A program made the translations under genes and the position numbers. The notes beneath the pieces were generated by a model, which was given only the letters and a program-made list of their open reading frames with translations, was not told the DNA's origin and searched no databases. From CAG-390 sp045636385 (GTDB lineage Bacteria > Bacillota > Clostridia > Oscillospirales > CAG-272), in the NCBI GenBank assembly GCA_045636385.1, contig JAZTXK010000052.1:49261-113260 (forward strand): a stretch of DNA of 64,000 bases, given 5' to 3'. This document shows, one piece after another, positions 23,215 to 31,570 of the stretch (position 1 is the stretch's first letter; every line of letters starts with the position of its first letter).

Positions 23215-25206
23215 TTACTTCCTTTCGTGTAACTTTCTATCCTTCGCCATCAGCAAGGAAACAAAAACTGATGTCAGCAGTACGCAGACGAATTGAACGG
23301 CGGCGATCATTATCATAAGGGGTGCATCGACCTCGAAGGTGATCTGCGCTTCGGTCTCCGCGGCGGCATAAAGTGCTTGGCTGACCGCCTGCCAGGATGT
23401 GATGCTGAGCACGCAACCGATCAGCGTGCCGGGCAGGAGGATGCAGAGGTTACTGCCGAGCAGATACCGTATTCTCCGCCCGCGCTCCGTGCCGAGGGAA
23501 TACATTATTGAAACGTTCTTCTTTTGTTGCAGCGGAAAAAGGATGAAATATAGCGCCGCGAGGATGACCGTGGACGAAATACCAACCGCCAAGGCTTGCT
23601 TTGCCACCTCGTCATATGCAAAGAGATTTTGAGATATTATCTCATAGCCCTGATCGTAATAGACGAAAAGTCCGTCGAAGCCCGCAAGGGCAACCTCTTT
23701 TTGAAGCTCATTGATAGTACCGTTTTTGAGGACGTAGGTGCGGAACATTCCCTGATCGCTGTAATCCATACTGCCCGTGACGGAGGATTGGGGTACGAAG
23801 ACGGTGTTCGGCGTGAATGAATAAATATCGCCCTGGGTATACGTCCACTCCGAGCTGTCGCGGTAGAGTCCGACTACCTTATAGGTTTCGGTTTCGGTCA
23901 GAGATGTTGTTGAGGTGTAGAAATAGGGCGAGGGCTCGATGATGCCTATTCCCTCGTTGAGATACCATTGATACTCAACGCTCCAATCGTAGATGTAATA
24001 ATTCAGATCAATCGTATCGCCGACCGTAATGCCGTTCTTCGCCGCAAGGGATTCGCTGATGACGCAGACGTTTGCGCCGCTTTCAAGCTCTTTTGATGTG
24101 AAATCTCTGCCCTCGACGATACGCGCGTCCTCGCGGGCAAAGTCGGTGATATATCCGAGCTTCTGAACGCCGATGACGGGGAAAGAGTGCTCGTTGATCT
24201 CGATATTCTCGATCTGCTCGCGCCATTTTGCGCCGTCATACGATTTGAGAAAGGCTTCCGCGCCATTCGGCACGTGAGCAATGGACGGGTGCGAATAACG
24301 CTCCACGTATTCCTCAACCGAGCAGATCACAGTCTCGCCGTTTTCGCCGATATAGGTCTTTTCGGTGATATTGGCGGGCGTTTTCGTGCCGGCGAGGCTG
24401 ACGTGATATACGTTTTCGTTGTAGATAAGCTCATCTCCCACCAAACAGCTGACGTAATCGTTGCCGTATTTCCAAACGCGGTCGATGTAATAATAGGAGT
24501 AGACGAGATATTTCTCTCCAAGCTTCAAATCAAGAGCATCAAAAGCTTCAAAGCTTTCGACGTGCAGATTGACCTGCAGCTCGCGCCCGGTCGGGTCATC
24601 GAAGCCTTCGTGAAGCGCGATGACGGAGGTGATGTTGCCTTTGAGCTGAGATCTGTATTCGGTTTCGTAGACGGCGTATGTCTGATCATCGGAGATCTCG
24701 ATGAAATTCTCTTCCGCAAAGGGCTCGCCTATCTCGGTCAGCACGATCTCAAAGATCGCGCAACAATAGGGCGTACCGTGCGGACGCGACCACGCGCCGG
24801 TGGGGTTCTTTTTCGCTACCGATTCCTCATAGGAATGATCTGTAAAAAAGTCTACCGTGAGCGAGGGAATGTAAGCCGACGCCAAGCCGGGCGAGGCGAC
24901 CTCTTTTACAAGCTCGGGGTATTTCTCGGGCAACGCCTCGAGGAATTTGACTACCTTTTCGGGGAACTGTCTTGTCACCTGAGTTTGAGTCTTGTCGCCG
25001 AACTGCAGAGTGATGTTTGACTGATTGCGGAACTTTTCCGTCATCAGCGCGACCGTGGTGAAGTTGTCCTCAATCGACTTGAGCGTGTTGTTGGCTACAT
25101 AAGCCTGACCGATTCCGACGCTCAGGAATGCGGTCATAGAAACAACGAGCAGTATTCCGAGTGCCGAAACGATCGGACGGCGGATAGCATTTTTGATAGA
25201 TAACAT
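23215..25206 (-). CDS. FtsX-like ABC permease, large extracellular domain
   Basis: A 663-residue permease with an N-terminal helix (about 11-33), an extracellular domain of some 500 residues, and three C-terminal helices starting at LAVGISSTVILAALYFILF, followed by the cytoplasmic MYSLGTERGRRIRYLLG coupling segment. The extracellular region contains the MacB-like DAREDARIVEGRDFTSKELE and AAKNGITVGDTIDLNYYI segments. It differs clearly from the other two permeases and is probably the partner in a heteromeric complex. ATG at 25206 has GGAGGC seven bases upstream. Confidence 0.88.
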   Translation of the reverse strand: MLSIKNAIRRPIVSALGILLVVSMTAFLSVGIGQAYVANNTLKSIEDNFTTVALMTEKFRNQSNITLQFGDKTQTQVTRQFPEKVVKFLEALPEKYPELVKEVASPGLASAYIPSLTVDFFTDHSYEESVAKKNPTGAWSRPHGTPYCCAIFEIVLTEIGEPFAEENFIEISDDQTYAVYETEYRSQLKGNITSVIALHEGFDDPTGRELQVNLHVESFEAFDALDLKLGEKYLVYSYYYIDRVWKYGNDYVSCLVGDELIYNENVYHVSLAGTKTPANITEKTYIGENGETVICSVEEYVERYSHPSIAHVPNGAEAFLKSYDGAKWREQIENIEINEHSFPVIGVQKLGYITDFAREDARIVEGRDFTSKELESGANVCVISESLAAKNGITVGDTIDLNYYIYDWSVEYQWYLNEGIGIIEPSPYFYTSTTSLTETETYKVVGLYRDSSEWTYTQGDIYSFTPNTVFVPQSSVTGSMDYSDQGMFRTYVLKNGTINELQKEVALAGFDGLFVYYDQGYEIISQNLFAYDEVAKQALAVGISSTVILAALYFILFPLQQKKNVSIMYSLGTERGRRIRYLLGSNLCILLPGTLIGCVLSITSWQAVSQALYAAAETEAQITFEVDAPLMIMIAAVQFVCVLLTSVFVSLLMAKDRKLHERK

Positions 25207-25248
25207 TTTTGCCTCCAGTAATGGGTTGTTTTCGACAATAAAGGAGAA

Positions 25249-26622
25249 TCATTCATCCTCCTTGACGGTAGTGAGAAGTTTTTTGCTCATAAAGATCACA
25301 AGTGCGAGGCTGAGGGCGACGAAGTAGGTAATGGCGAATATAGCAAGATTATTTATCGGGTTCCACATATAGTACGCGCCGCCGATTGCTATGCCGAGTA
25401 TTATGCAGATCATTTGCTCCAGTACGAAGCCGAAATATACTCTCGCGTTCGATTCACCAACCATGCGCATCAGCATAATATCGCGCTTACGGCGGCGTAC
25501 CATAAGGAATCCGACGAGGAATCCCGAAATAGTGGACAGAATTACAACAAACACCGTAACCGTGCGGTTGAATTTTATGCTGTCTTCAAGGATGGCCGCG
25601 AGGTCGAACAGATTATTATCGTCTATGTCAATCGCATAGGCATAAGATTTCTCAGTATATTTCGTCGATAATCCAACATCTATCATCACACCCCAAGAAG
25701 TTTTCTTCCCATCCGGCACAGGCTCCAAGAAGCATAAGCTCATTTTTTCGCGGAATTCATCAAGACGTCTATTATCTTTTAGTGTTGCGCTCAGCGAGCG
25801 GACTATTATAATTTCCTCAAGCTCATCATATACCTGCTTAACTATAGAATACGGGCAATAAATGCTTTTTCCGTCGCCTTGGGTGTATGTTCCGACAATT
25901 TTAAGCGTGCAATTATATTCGGTTTTCGGCATGTCTATAACAATATGACCGTCTTCCCACACAATTTCGCCGTTTTCATCTAAGCGAACGACAGGTTTTT
26001 GTGATCTGCCGGAGAAATATAAATCAACCTTGCCATCATTGTTGTAACTCTCAATCATTCCATCGGGAACGATACAAAGCAGATCATCGTCCGCAAAAAT
26101 ACTTTCGTCATATCCGTCGAACCAAGTGATCTCACATCCGTATTCCGGCAATAGCTGCTTGTCGCAAGGAATAGAGGTAATTCCGTACAACATAGTTGTT
26201 CCCGAAGCACTGGTATAATTTTTGCCGTTAATAGTATTTATCGTTTGCTTTACTAAAATCTGAATGTCTTTTACGTATTCAGCCAACGATAATTCAACAG
26301 GAACTTCGTTGCGAAAGAATTCATACTTAACATCATTATATTCATCAAAATTAGATGCATCATAAATTTTGATGGGTTCTTCTCTTTCGAACAAGTCAAG
26401 AACCCAAGACTTGATTAGGAGTTTACCGTCATTTACACCCGAAGGATCTGTGACAGTTAGAGTAATCGGAACTGATTGCCACATCTCTTCATAATTCCGA
26501 AGTTCAGCCTCATTCGATTTTTGTAGGGCACAAATGATCATAGAAATAATAGCGGCAAATAGCAGCACCGCAATAGCGGGAATAGGAGCGCGTTTCAAAC
26601 GCTTTATCGTTCTTGAAAACAT
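25249..26622 (-). CDS. FtsX-like ABC permease, single-length form
   Basis: A 457-residue permease and first gene of the ABC operon. Helix 1 is about residues 15-32, followed by an extracellular domain with SLAEYVKDIQILVKQT, TSIPCDKQLLPE, TWFDGYDESIFADDDLLC and TLKIVGTYTQGDG, then three helices with MRMVGESNARVYFGF and the tail KKLLTTVKEDE. The last 110 residues are nearly the same as those of the fused permease. ATG at 26622 has GAAAGGAA upstream. Transcription comes from the LytTR-type promoter about 80 bases away. Confidence 0.88.
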   Translation of the reverse strand: MFSRTIKRLKRAPIPAIAVLLFAAIISMIICALQKSNEAELRNYEEMWQSVPITLTVTDPSGVNDGKLLIKSWVLDLFEREEPIKIYDASNFDEYNDVKYEFFRNEVPVELSLAEYVKDIQILVKQTINTINGKNYTSASGTTMLYGITSIPCDKQLLPEYGCEITWFDGYDESIFADDDLLCIVPDGMIESYNNDGKVDLYFSGRSQKPVVRLDENGEIVWEDGHIVIDMPKTEYNCTLKIVGTYTQGDGKSIYCPYSIVKQVYDELEEIIIVRSLSATLKDNRRLDEFREKMSLCFLEPVPDGKKTSWGVMIDVGLSTKYTEKSYAYAIDIDDNNLFDLAAILEDSIKFNRTVTVFVVILSTISGFLVGFLMVRRRKRDIMLMRMVGESNARVYFGFVLEQMICIILGIAIGGAYYMWNPINNLAIFAITYFVALSLALVIFMSKKLLTTVKEDE

Positions 26623-26707
26623 CTGTCATTTCCTTTCGTATATGAGATAAAATTTTTTAATCTTACCAACCGATTTAATTGTATCAAAAAGGCTCTCTAA
26701 TGTCAAT

Positions 26708-26750
26708 ATTATAGCGTAACTACGGCATTTTCAGCGTAACTACGTCATTG
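26708..26750 (-). promoter_or_regulatory. Activator-dependent promoter with two LytTR-type direct repeats
   Basis: Two direct repeats, AGCGTAACTACG plus (G/T)CATT, begin at 26713 and 26733 with a 20-bp period (two helical turns). A perfect minus-strand TATAAT (26708-26713) adjoins the nearer repeat, but no -35 hexamer exists at the right distance; the repeats occupy that place. On the minus strand each repeat reads CGTAGTTACGCT, containing a GTT core as in LytTR/AgrA boxes. The adjacent LytTR response regulator is the obvious activator of the ABC operon. Confidence 0.75.
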
Positions 26751-26765
26751 GGGGTGTAAATAGGG

Positions 26766-26791
26766 CAGCGGGGAGCCGAAGCTCCCCGCTG
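26766..26791 (-). terminator. Hairpin after the sensor kinase gene
   Basis: An 11-bp GC-rich stem (CAGCGGGGAGC and complement) closed by TTCG on the minus strand, 7 bases after the kinase stop. The following U-tract is poor (TGCCCTATTT), so termination may be incomplete, letting kinase transcripts reach the ABC operon. Confidence 0.6.
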
Positions 26792-26797
26792 TTGTTG

Positions 26798-27859
26798 TTA
26801 TTTTTCTATTTCCGCAACGAAATTAAACCAACCTTCATTATAATCGTAGGTATATTCCGCGCCGAGGGTGTCGAGGGTGTAGCAGACGCTCATCAGTCCA
26901 AATCCGTGGCTGAGAGAGTCGTTTTTCGACGTCGCGATCTTGCCGTTCTCAATCTTCACGGGATTTGAGGTATTTCGGATAGAAATATAAAGTCCTTCAT
27001 CGTAAAGAATACTGCAAAAGATCTCGCGGTAGCCGTCGATGCGGCGGCATGCCTCGATGGCGTTGTCCCAAAGGTTCGTCAGCACCACGACGAGCGAATC
27101 CGACGGTATATCGATCTCCGAAAGATCGTTCACCTGAACCTGCACGCCTATATCATTTTCGCGTGCCATCTGGTATTTTTGGTTGAGAATAACGTCCACG
27201 ACGGGATGGCGCGAGTTGACGCCCATTACGTGCATCGAGCGGTTCTTTTTGAGCTTGTCGAGATAATCCTGCGCCGCGCCGATCTCATTTTGCTTCAATA
27301 AATCGCCAAGCACCTGCAGATGATGCTCGAATTCGTGCGTGCTCTTTCTCTGCAAGCGATAGTTCTGCTCGAGCGCATTCATGCTTTCCTTTTGCAGCTC
27401 CATATGCTGTTTGAGCAGAAGCGCGTCGCTGTCGGCTTCTCCGCGACCGTTGAACTTTGCCGCCCGAAAAATCGGTACCAAAGCGATCGGAAGCAAATTC
27501 CCCGCCGTAAGGATGAGGTAATAAACGATCCCTTCAGTATCGGCTGCAAAATACAAAAACGCGCTGTCTATAATAAACGGAATCGCAAACACGGCGGCAA
27601 GCAAGCCGAGTCCGCGTCCGCCCGCGCCGTATTCGCCGTATATGACGATAAGAAGGATGGACGCCATTAAGAGATATACGACGTATCCGTAAATTCCGGG
27701 AAAGTCAAAAAATCCAAAGACCGTCGTTATCAGCCAGGCAAACACGTGCAGGCTGAAATTTTCGGTGCCGCGCAGCTTCGGTTCAAGAAAGGAGGAGAAA
27801 AGCAGCCAAGTATAGCATATCTGCAAAGCCGCAAAGATGGGAATAAATAAAAACCGCAT
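26798..27859 (-). CDS. GHKL-type sensor histidine kinase (AgrC/LytS-like)
   Basis: A 353-residue membrane sensor with about six helices in residues 1-180, a coiled segment, the phosphoacceptor region KSTHEFEHHLQVLGDLL (near 228-244), N-box VLTNLWDNAIEAC and G-box SHGFGLMSV. It lacks a cytoplasmic PAS or HAMP domain, as in peptide-sensing AgrC/ComD-like kinases. The frame is open further upstream, but ATG at 27859 overlaps the regulator stop (TAATG) and has AAGGGA upstream, so it is the likely start. It should phosphorylate the LytTR regulator next to it. Confidence 0.85.
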   Translation of the reverse strand: MRFLFIPIFAALQICYTWLLFSSFLEPKLRGTENFSLHVFAWLITTVFGFFDFPGIYGYVVYLLMASILLIVIYGEYGAGGRGLGLLAAVFAIPFIIDSAFLYFAADTEGIVYYLILTAGNLLPIALVPIFRAAKFNGRGEADSDALLLKQHMELQKESMNALEQNYRLQRKSTHEFEHHLQVLGDLLKQNEIGAAQDYLDKLKKNRSMHVMGVNSRHPVVDVILNQKYQMARENDIGVQVQVNDLSEIDIPSDSLVVVLTNLWDNAIEACRRIDGYREIFCSILYDEGLYISIRNTSNPVKIENGKIATSKNDSLSHGFGLMSVCYTLDTLGAEYTYDYNEGWFNFVAEIEK

Positions 27860-28617
27860 TATCTGAATCCCTTCCACAGCAGATATTTTTGTTTTTGCGC
27901 GGAATAATTGCGTTCGCTCGCGGGGAGAGACGTGCCGTCGGTCAAGATACACTCGCGGCTGCGGTATTTCTGAATATAGCGCATATTCACAAGATAGCTG
28001 TTGTGAATACGCAGAAATCCGCATTTCTCGAGCTGTTCTTCGAGGCTTGAAAGTGAAGCGTACAGAGTGTGCGTGCTGTCCTTCGTATGAACGATAACCT
28101 CGTGATTGAGAACCTCCAGATAGGAGATATCGTCAAGGGGAAATTCAAGATTTGCGTCCCCGTCGGATATATTCAAAAACTCCCGCTCATCCGCCATTTG
28201 CTCGATCGCTTGCATAATATAGCGTTCAAGCACGTCGTTTCTATCGCGTTTGAGTATGTATCGGAACGCCTGAACCTCGTATCCCGCGGGGGCGTAGTCG
28301 ATAAAGTTGGTAACAAAGAAAACGATCGCTTTCTTGTTTACCCCGCGCAGTTTACGTGCGATATCGATGCCGTTGTAGCCCTCGCCCTCAAAGTCAATAT
28401 CGAGAAACGCCATATCGCAGGATGAAAGAAGATCGGCGGGAATATCGTCAACGGTCCCAAATGCAGAAAGCTCGGCTTTCATACAGAGCTTTGAAAAAGC
28501 GGATTCGATCTCACCGCAGAAAGTTTTCAAAAATTCAGGATCGTCATCACACAGAACAACTTTGATACTGTTCTGCCCGATCGCAGTCCTGCGGATACCC
28601 CATTCTGTCATTGCCAT
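27859..28617 (-). CDS. LytTR-family response regulator (AgrA/LytR-like)
   Basis: A receiver domain at the N-terminus (VVLCDDDPEF; phospho-acceptor Asp in MAFLDIDF; conserved Lys in RYILKRD) is joined to a C-terminal LytTR DNA-binding domain (ISYLEVLNHEVIVHT, FLRIHNSYLVNMRYIQKY, PASERNY). ATG at 28617 is chosen because GGGAGGTGAG lies 5 bases upstream; the frame is open to 28668. It is the first gene of a two-gene operon with the kinase and probably binds the direct repeats in front of the ABC operon. Confidence 0.88.
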   Translation of the reverse strand: MAMTEWGIRRTAIGQNSIKVVLCDDDPEFLKTFCGEIESAFSKLCMKAELSAFGTVDDIPADLLSSCDMAFLDIDFEGEGYNGIDIARKLRGVNKKAIVFFVTNFIDYAPAGYEVQAFRYILKRDRNDVLERYIMQAIEQMADEREFLNISDGDANLEFPLDDISYLEVLNHEVIVHTKDSTHTLYASLSSLEEQLEKCGFLRIHNSYLVNMRYIQKYRSRECILTDGTSLPASERNYSAQKQKYLLWKGFR

Positions 28618-28656
28618 ACGCTCACCTCCCGTTTGCGTCGTAATCGTGTTAAATAT

Positions 28657-28685
28657 ATTATAACACAAAAATGAGGAATTGTCTA
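28657..28685 (-). promoter_or_regulatory. Promoter of the two-component operon
   Basis: Minus-strand TAGACA and TATAAT with a 17-bp spacer and an extended -10 (TGTTATAAT), about 35 bases before the regulator start codon. No LytTR-type repeat is seen here, so autoregulation is not evident. Confidence 0.72.
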
Positions 28686-28790
28686 TAAGTAAACTTACAA
28701 ATCATTACTCTGCCCGGCGAGCCGATGAAGAATATTCGTGGATTTCATTGCCGGAATCGCTTGCGATCCAAAAAGTTAAAATATTATGTG

Positions 28791-28819
28791 TAGATTCCAA
28801 GTAGGTTTTATGATACAAT
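28791..28819 (+). promoter_or_regulatory. Possible promoter of the phosphatase-Nudix operon
   Basis: Plus-strand TACAAT with an extended TGA motif; the -35 candidate TAGATT at 17 bp is weak. It lies about 57 bases before the first start codon. Confidence 0.45.
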
Positions 28820-28875
28820 GTCAACATCATCTTATTGCAACAAGATTCAAAAAGTATATTTTGGAGTTTGATAAT

Positions 28876-29337
28876 ATGAAAAAAATCATGTTCGTCTGCC
28901 ACGGCAATATATGCCGCAGTCCGATGGCGGAATTTATTTTCAAGAAAATGGTCGCCGAGCGCGGACTTGAGGCGGAATTTCTGATCAGATCGTCGGCTAC
29001 AAGTGCCGAAGAAATTATAAACGGCGTAGGCAAACCTGTCTATCCCGCCGCACGCGCAGAGCTTGAAAAACACGGTATCTCACCCGACGGTAAGCAGGCA
29101 GTTCAGCTTCAAGGCTCGGACTACGGGAAGTACGACCTCTTCATCGGTATGGATTCGGCAAACATCCGCAATATGCACATCATTCTCGGCGGCGATCCCG
29201 ATGGCAAGATCCGCAAGATGATGGACTACACCTCCCGCCCCGGTGACGTTGCCGACCCTTGGTACGTCGGACACTTTGACGTCACCTATCGCGATATCCT
29301 TGAGGCTTGCGAAGGGCTTCTTAAAACTTTGTTATGA
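28876..29337 (+). CDS. Low molecular weight protein-tyrosine phosphatase
   Basis: A 153-residue cysteine phosphatase. The N-terminal P-loop VCHGNICRSPMAEF contains the nucleophile Cys8 and Arg14 of the C-x5-R motif; the general acid is Asp in VADPWYVGHFD. Family members remove phosphate from protein tyrosines (in bacteria often on polysaccharide kinases) or from protein arginine. ATG at 28876 with GGAG upstream gives the standard start MKKIMFVCHGN. It heads a plus-strand operon, and its TGA overlaps the next start (ATGA). Confidence 0.92.
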   Translation: MKKIMFVCHGNICRSPMAEFIFKKMVAERGLEAEFLIRSSATSAEEIINGVGKPVYPAARAELEKHGISPDGKQAVQLQGSDYGKYDLFIGMDSANIRNMHIILGGDPDGKIRKMMDYTSRPGDVADPWYVGHFDVTYRDILEACEGLLKTLL

Positions 29338-29957
29338 TAATCCAACGTACTCGTCTGCAAGCTTACGACGGCGACCGCGCGGCGCAATACGATCTTGCAA
29401 AATACTGCGAGGAAACAGGCGACGTCGAGCAGGCGATCTTTTGGTACAGAACAGCCGCGCAAAACGGTCACGCTCACGCCCTCGAAAAATGCAAGGGGCT
29501 CGGCATCGATCTTCACCCTCCCAAGCCCCCGCGCGAAGACCTGCAATGTCGAATTTATCCCGTCGGATATCTCCAAAAATATATGTTCACCGCCATTTGC
29601 ACAAACCTCGGCGGAAAGTGGATCCTTTCAATGCACGAGGAGCGCGACACCTGGGAAACTCAGGGCGGGCATATCGAGGCGGGCGAAACTCCGCTCGAAT
29701 GCGCACGCCGTGAGCTTTTTGAGGAAAGTGGGATCCGTGACGCGGACGTCTATCCCCTTTGCGACTATTGGGGATTCGATTCAAACGGCTGCGCAAACGG
29801 AATGGTTTTCCTTGCCGTAGCCAAGTCCCTCGGCGAGCTTCCCGAAAGTGAAATGAAGGCGGTTGAGGCATTCGATGTCCTCCCCGATAATCTTACTTAT
29901 CCGCAGGTTACACCGCGTTTTTTCAAAGAAGCCGAAGATCTTCTTCGCACGTTATAA
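29334..29957 (+). CDS. Sel1-repeat plus Nudix hydrolase fusion
   Basis: A 207-residue protein with two parts. Residues about 8-52 form a Sel1/TPR-like helical repeat (AAQYDLAKYCEETGDVEQAI then FWYRTAAQNGHAHAL). Residues about 75-205 are a Nudix domain with a complete Nudix box, GGHIEAGETPLECARRELFE followed by ESGI, that binds metal and cleaves nucleoside diphosphate-linked compounds. The Nudix part resembles phosphohydrolases acting on modified nucleotides. Start ATG overlaps the phosphatase stop by four bases. The Sel1 extension is unusual and may mediate a protein contact. Confidence 0.85.
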   Translation: MIIQRTRLQAYDGDRAAQYDLAKYCEETGDVEQAIFWYRTAAQNGHAHALEKCKGLGIDLHPPKPPREDLQCRIYPVGYLQKYMFTAICTNLGGKWILSMHEERDTWETQGGHIEAGETPLECARRELFEESGIRDADVYPLCDYWGFDSNGCANGMVFLAVAKSLGELPESEMKAVEAFDVLPDNLTYPQVTPRFFKEAEDLLRTL

Positions 29958-29969
29958 AGGAGAACGATT

Positions 29970-30728
29970 ATGGAATTCAGAAAAATTTTTGACACGATCC
30001 CCGAGGAGTTTGACAAATACCGCCCGCGATATTCCCTCGAGCTTTTTGCCGCGTTGATCGAATATGCGGAGATCGGCGAGGGCAAATCGGTTCTTGAGCT
30101 CGGACCGGGCACAGGTCAGGCTACCGATCCCATCCTCTCCACGGGATGCGACTATAACGCAATCGAGCTCGGCGAGCATCTTTATGAAAAAATGAAGCAG
30201 AAATACGGTCACTATCCGAATTTCAGCATTGTAAACTCCGACTTTATCACGCACGATTTCGGAGATCAAAAATTTGATATGATCTACTCAGCCGCGACTA
30301 TCCAATGGATCCCCGAGGAGATCGCGTTCTCCAAGACCTTCGATCTGTTGAAGCCCGGCGGAACGCTTGCAATGATCCTGATGCGCGGAGATTACAAAAC
30401 ACCTAACGAGGCTCTTTACACCGAAATTCAAAAGGTCTATTCCGCATACTACAAACCCGAAACCGAGTACACGCACGGCTCTTTCAAATACACAAACGCG
30501 CCGAATTACGGCTACGTAGATTTTGAAAAACGTGAGTTTTACGGCACGCGCGAGTTCTCCGCGGACGAATACGTCGCCTACTGCGGCACTCATTGCGATC
30601 ACCTTGTGATCCCCGAGCCGTACAAGACAAAGTTTTTCGACGGTCTCCGCACAACCGTTGCGGCGGCAGGAAATAAGGTCGTGTTCAACGACACATACAT
30701 TTTGTATCTGGCTAAAAAGCCGATTTAA
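29970..30728 (+). CDS. Class I SAM-dependent methyltransferase
   Basis: A 252-residue methyltransferase with the SAM-binding motif I VLELGPGTGQATDPIL (near 44-59), acidic AIELGEH at the end of strand 2, and the SAATIQWIPEE segment typical of trans-aconitate methyltransferase-like enzymes (FDMIYSAATIQWI). It starts 12 bases after the Sel1-Nudix stop with AAAGGAG upstream. The methyl acceptor cannot be inferred. Confidence 0.87.
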   Translation: MEFRKIFDTIPEEFDKYRPRYSLELFAALIEYAEIGEGKSVLELGPGTGQATDPILSTGCDYNAIELGEHLYEKMKQKYGHYPNFSIVNSDFITHDFGDQKFDMIYSAATIQWIPEEIAFSKTFDLLKPGGTLAMILMRGDYKTPNEALYTEIQKVYSAYYKPETEYTHGSFKYTNAPNYGYVDFEKREFYGTREFSADEYVAYCGTHCDHLVIPEPYKTKFFDGLRTTVAAAGNKVVFNDTYILYLAKKPI

Positions 30729-30741
30729 AAAGGAAAAAGAA

Positions 30742-31221
30742 ATGAGCAAAGATATGTGCGCCGTCTGCGGCGACGGGATTCTCAATATCCGCGTGGGCGC
30801 GATCATTATGAAGGACGGCAAAATTCTGATGGTGGGCAACGGGGGCGCGGACTATCTCTATTCGGTCGGCGGCAGGCTGAAATTCGGCGAGACGGCAGAA
30901 GAAGCTGTCATTCGTGAAGTATATGAAGAAACCGGCGTAAAAATGGAGATCGACCGCCTCGGCTTCATCCACGAAAATTACTTCATCGGCGATTCGCCCG
31001 CAAAGCTCGGAAAGTTGATCTACGAAATATCGTTTTACTTTTATATGAAAGCTCCGAATGATTTCGCCCCCGTTTGCGACAGCTTCACCGAGGACGAAAG
31101 CAAGGAATTTCTCAAATGGGTCGCGCCCGACGAGGATATAAAAATGTTCCCGACTTTCTATAAAACAGAACTTAAAAATCCCACAAATACGGTAAAGCAT
31201 TTTGTCACGGACGGAAGATAA
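30742..31221 (+). CDS. Nudix hydrolase
   Basis: A 159-residue Nudix enzyme with the box GGRLKFGETAEEAVIREVYE then ETGV (near 47-70), and an N-terminal pair CAVCGDG that may be a small metal knuckle. ATG at 30742 has AAGGAAAAAG upstream. It is the second Nudix enzyme of this operon; together they suggest a role in cleaning up non-canonical or toxic nucleotides. Exact substrate unknown. Confidence 0.88.
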   Translation: MSKDMCAVCGDGILNIRVGAIIMKDGKILMVGNGGADYLYSVGGRLKFGETAEEAVIREVYEETGVKMEIDRLGFIHENYFIGDSPAKLGKLIYEISFYFYMKAPNDFAPVCDSFTEDESKEFLKWVAPDEDIKMFPTFYKTELKNPTNTVKHFVTDGR

Positions 31222-31222
31222 T

Positions 31223-31570
31223 ATGAATTACGACAATGATTTTTGGTCAGCAATTGACAAGCTCCTATCCTCGGGCAAAATCGTGATCGACAGACCGAAG
31301 GGAAGCGCTCACCCGCGCTATCCTCATATCGTATACGAGCTTGATTACGGTTATATTGACAACACCGAGTCAATGGACGGCGGCGGAATCGACGTCTGGC
31401 GCGGATCTTTGACCGACGAAAAGTGCGATGCGATCATCTGCACCGTCGATCTGTGGAAACGCGATTCCGAGATCAAGCTTCTCATAGGCTGCACCGAGGA
31501 AGAAAAGGCGATCGCTTATGCTTTTCATAACCGATCGGAGTTTATGAAAGGGATTATGATACAAAGATGA
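31223..31570 (+). CDS. Small inorganic pyrophosphatase-like protein
   Basis: A 115-residue protein with the segments VIDRPKGSAHPRYPHIVYEL, DYGYIDNTESMDGGGIDVW and ICTVDLWKRDSEIKLLIGC. These resemble a short group of clostridial proteins annotated as inorganic pyrophosphatases; the D-x-x-x-x-D spacing around GGGIDVW mimics the metal site of family I enzymes, but the protein is much shorter. ATG at 31223 follows the Nudix stop by one base. Enzyme activity is inferred only. Confidence 0.7.
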   Translation: MNYDNDFWSAIDKLLSSGKIVIDRPKGSAHPRYPHIVYELDYGYIDNTESMDGGGIDVWRGSLTDEKCDAIICTVDLWKRDSEIKLLIGCTEEEKAIAYAFHNRSEFMKGIMIQR

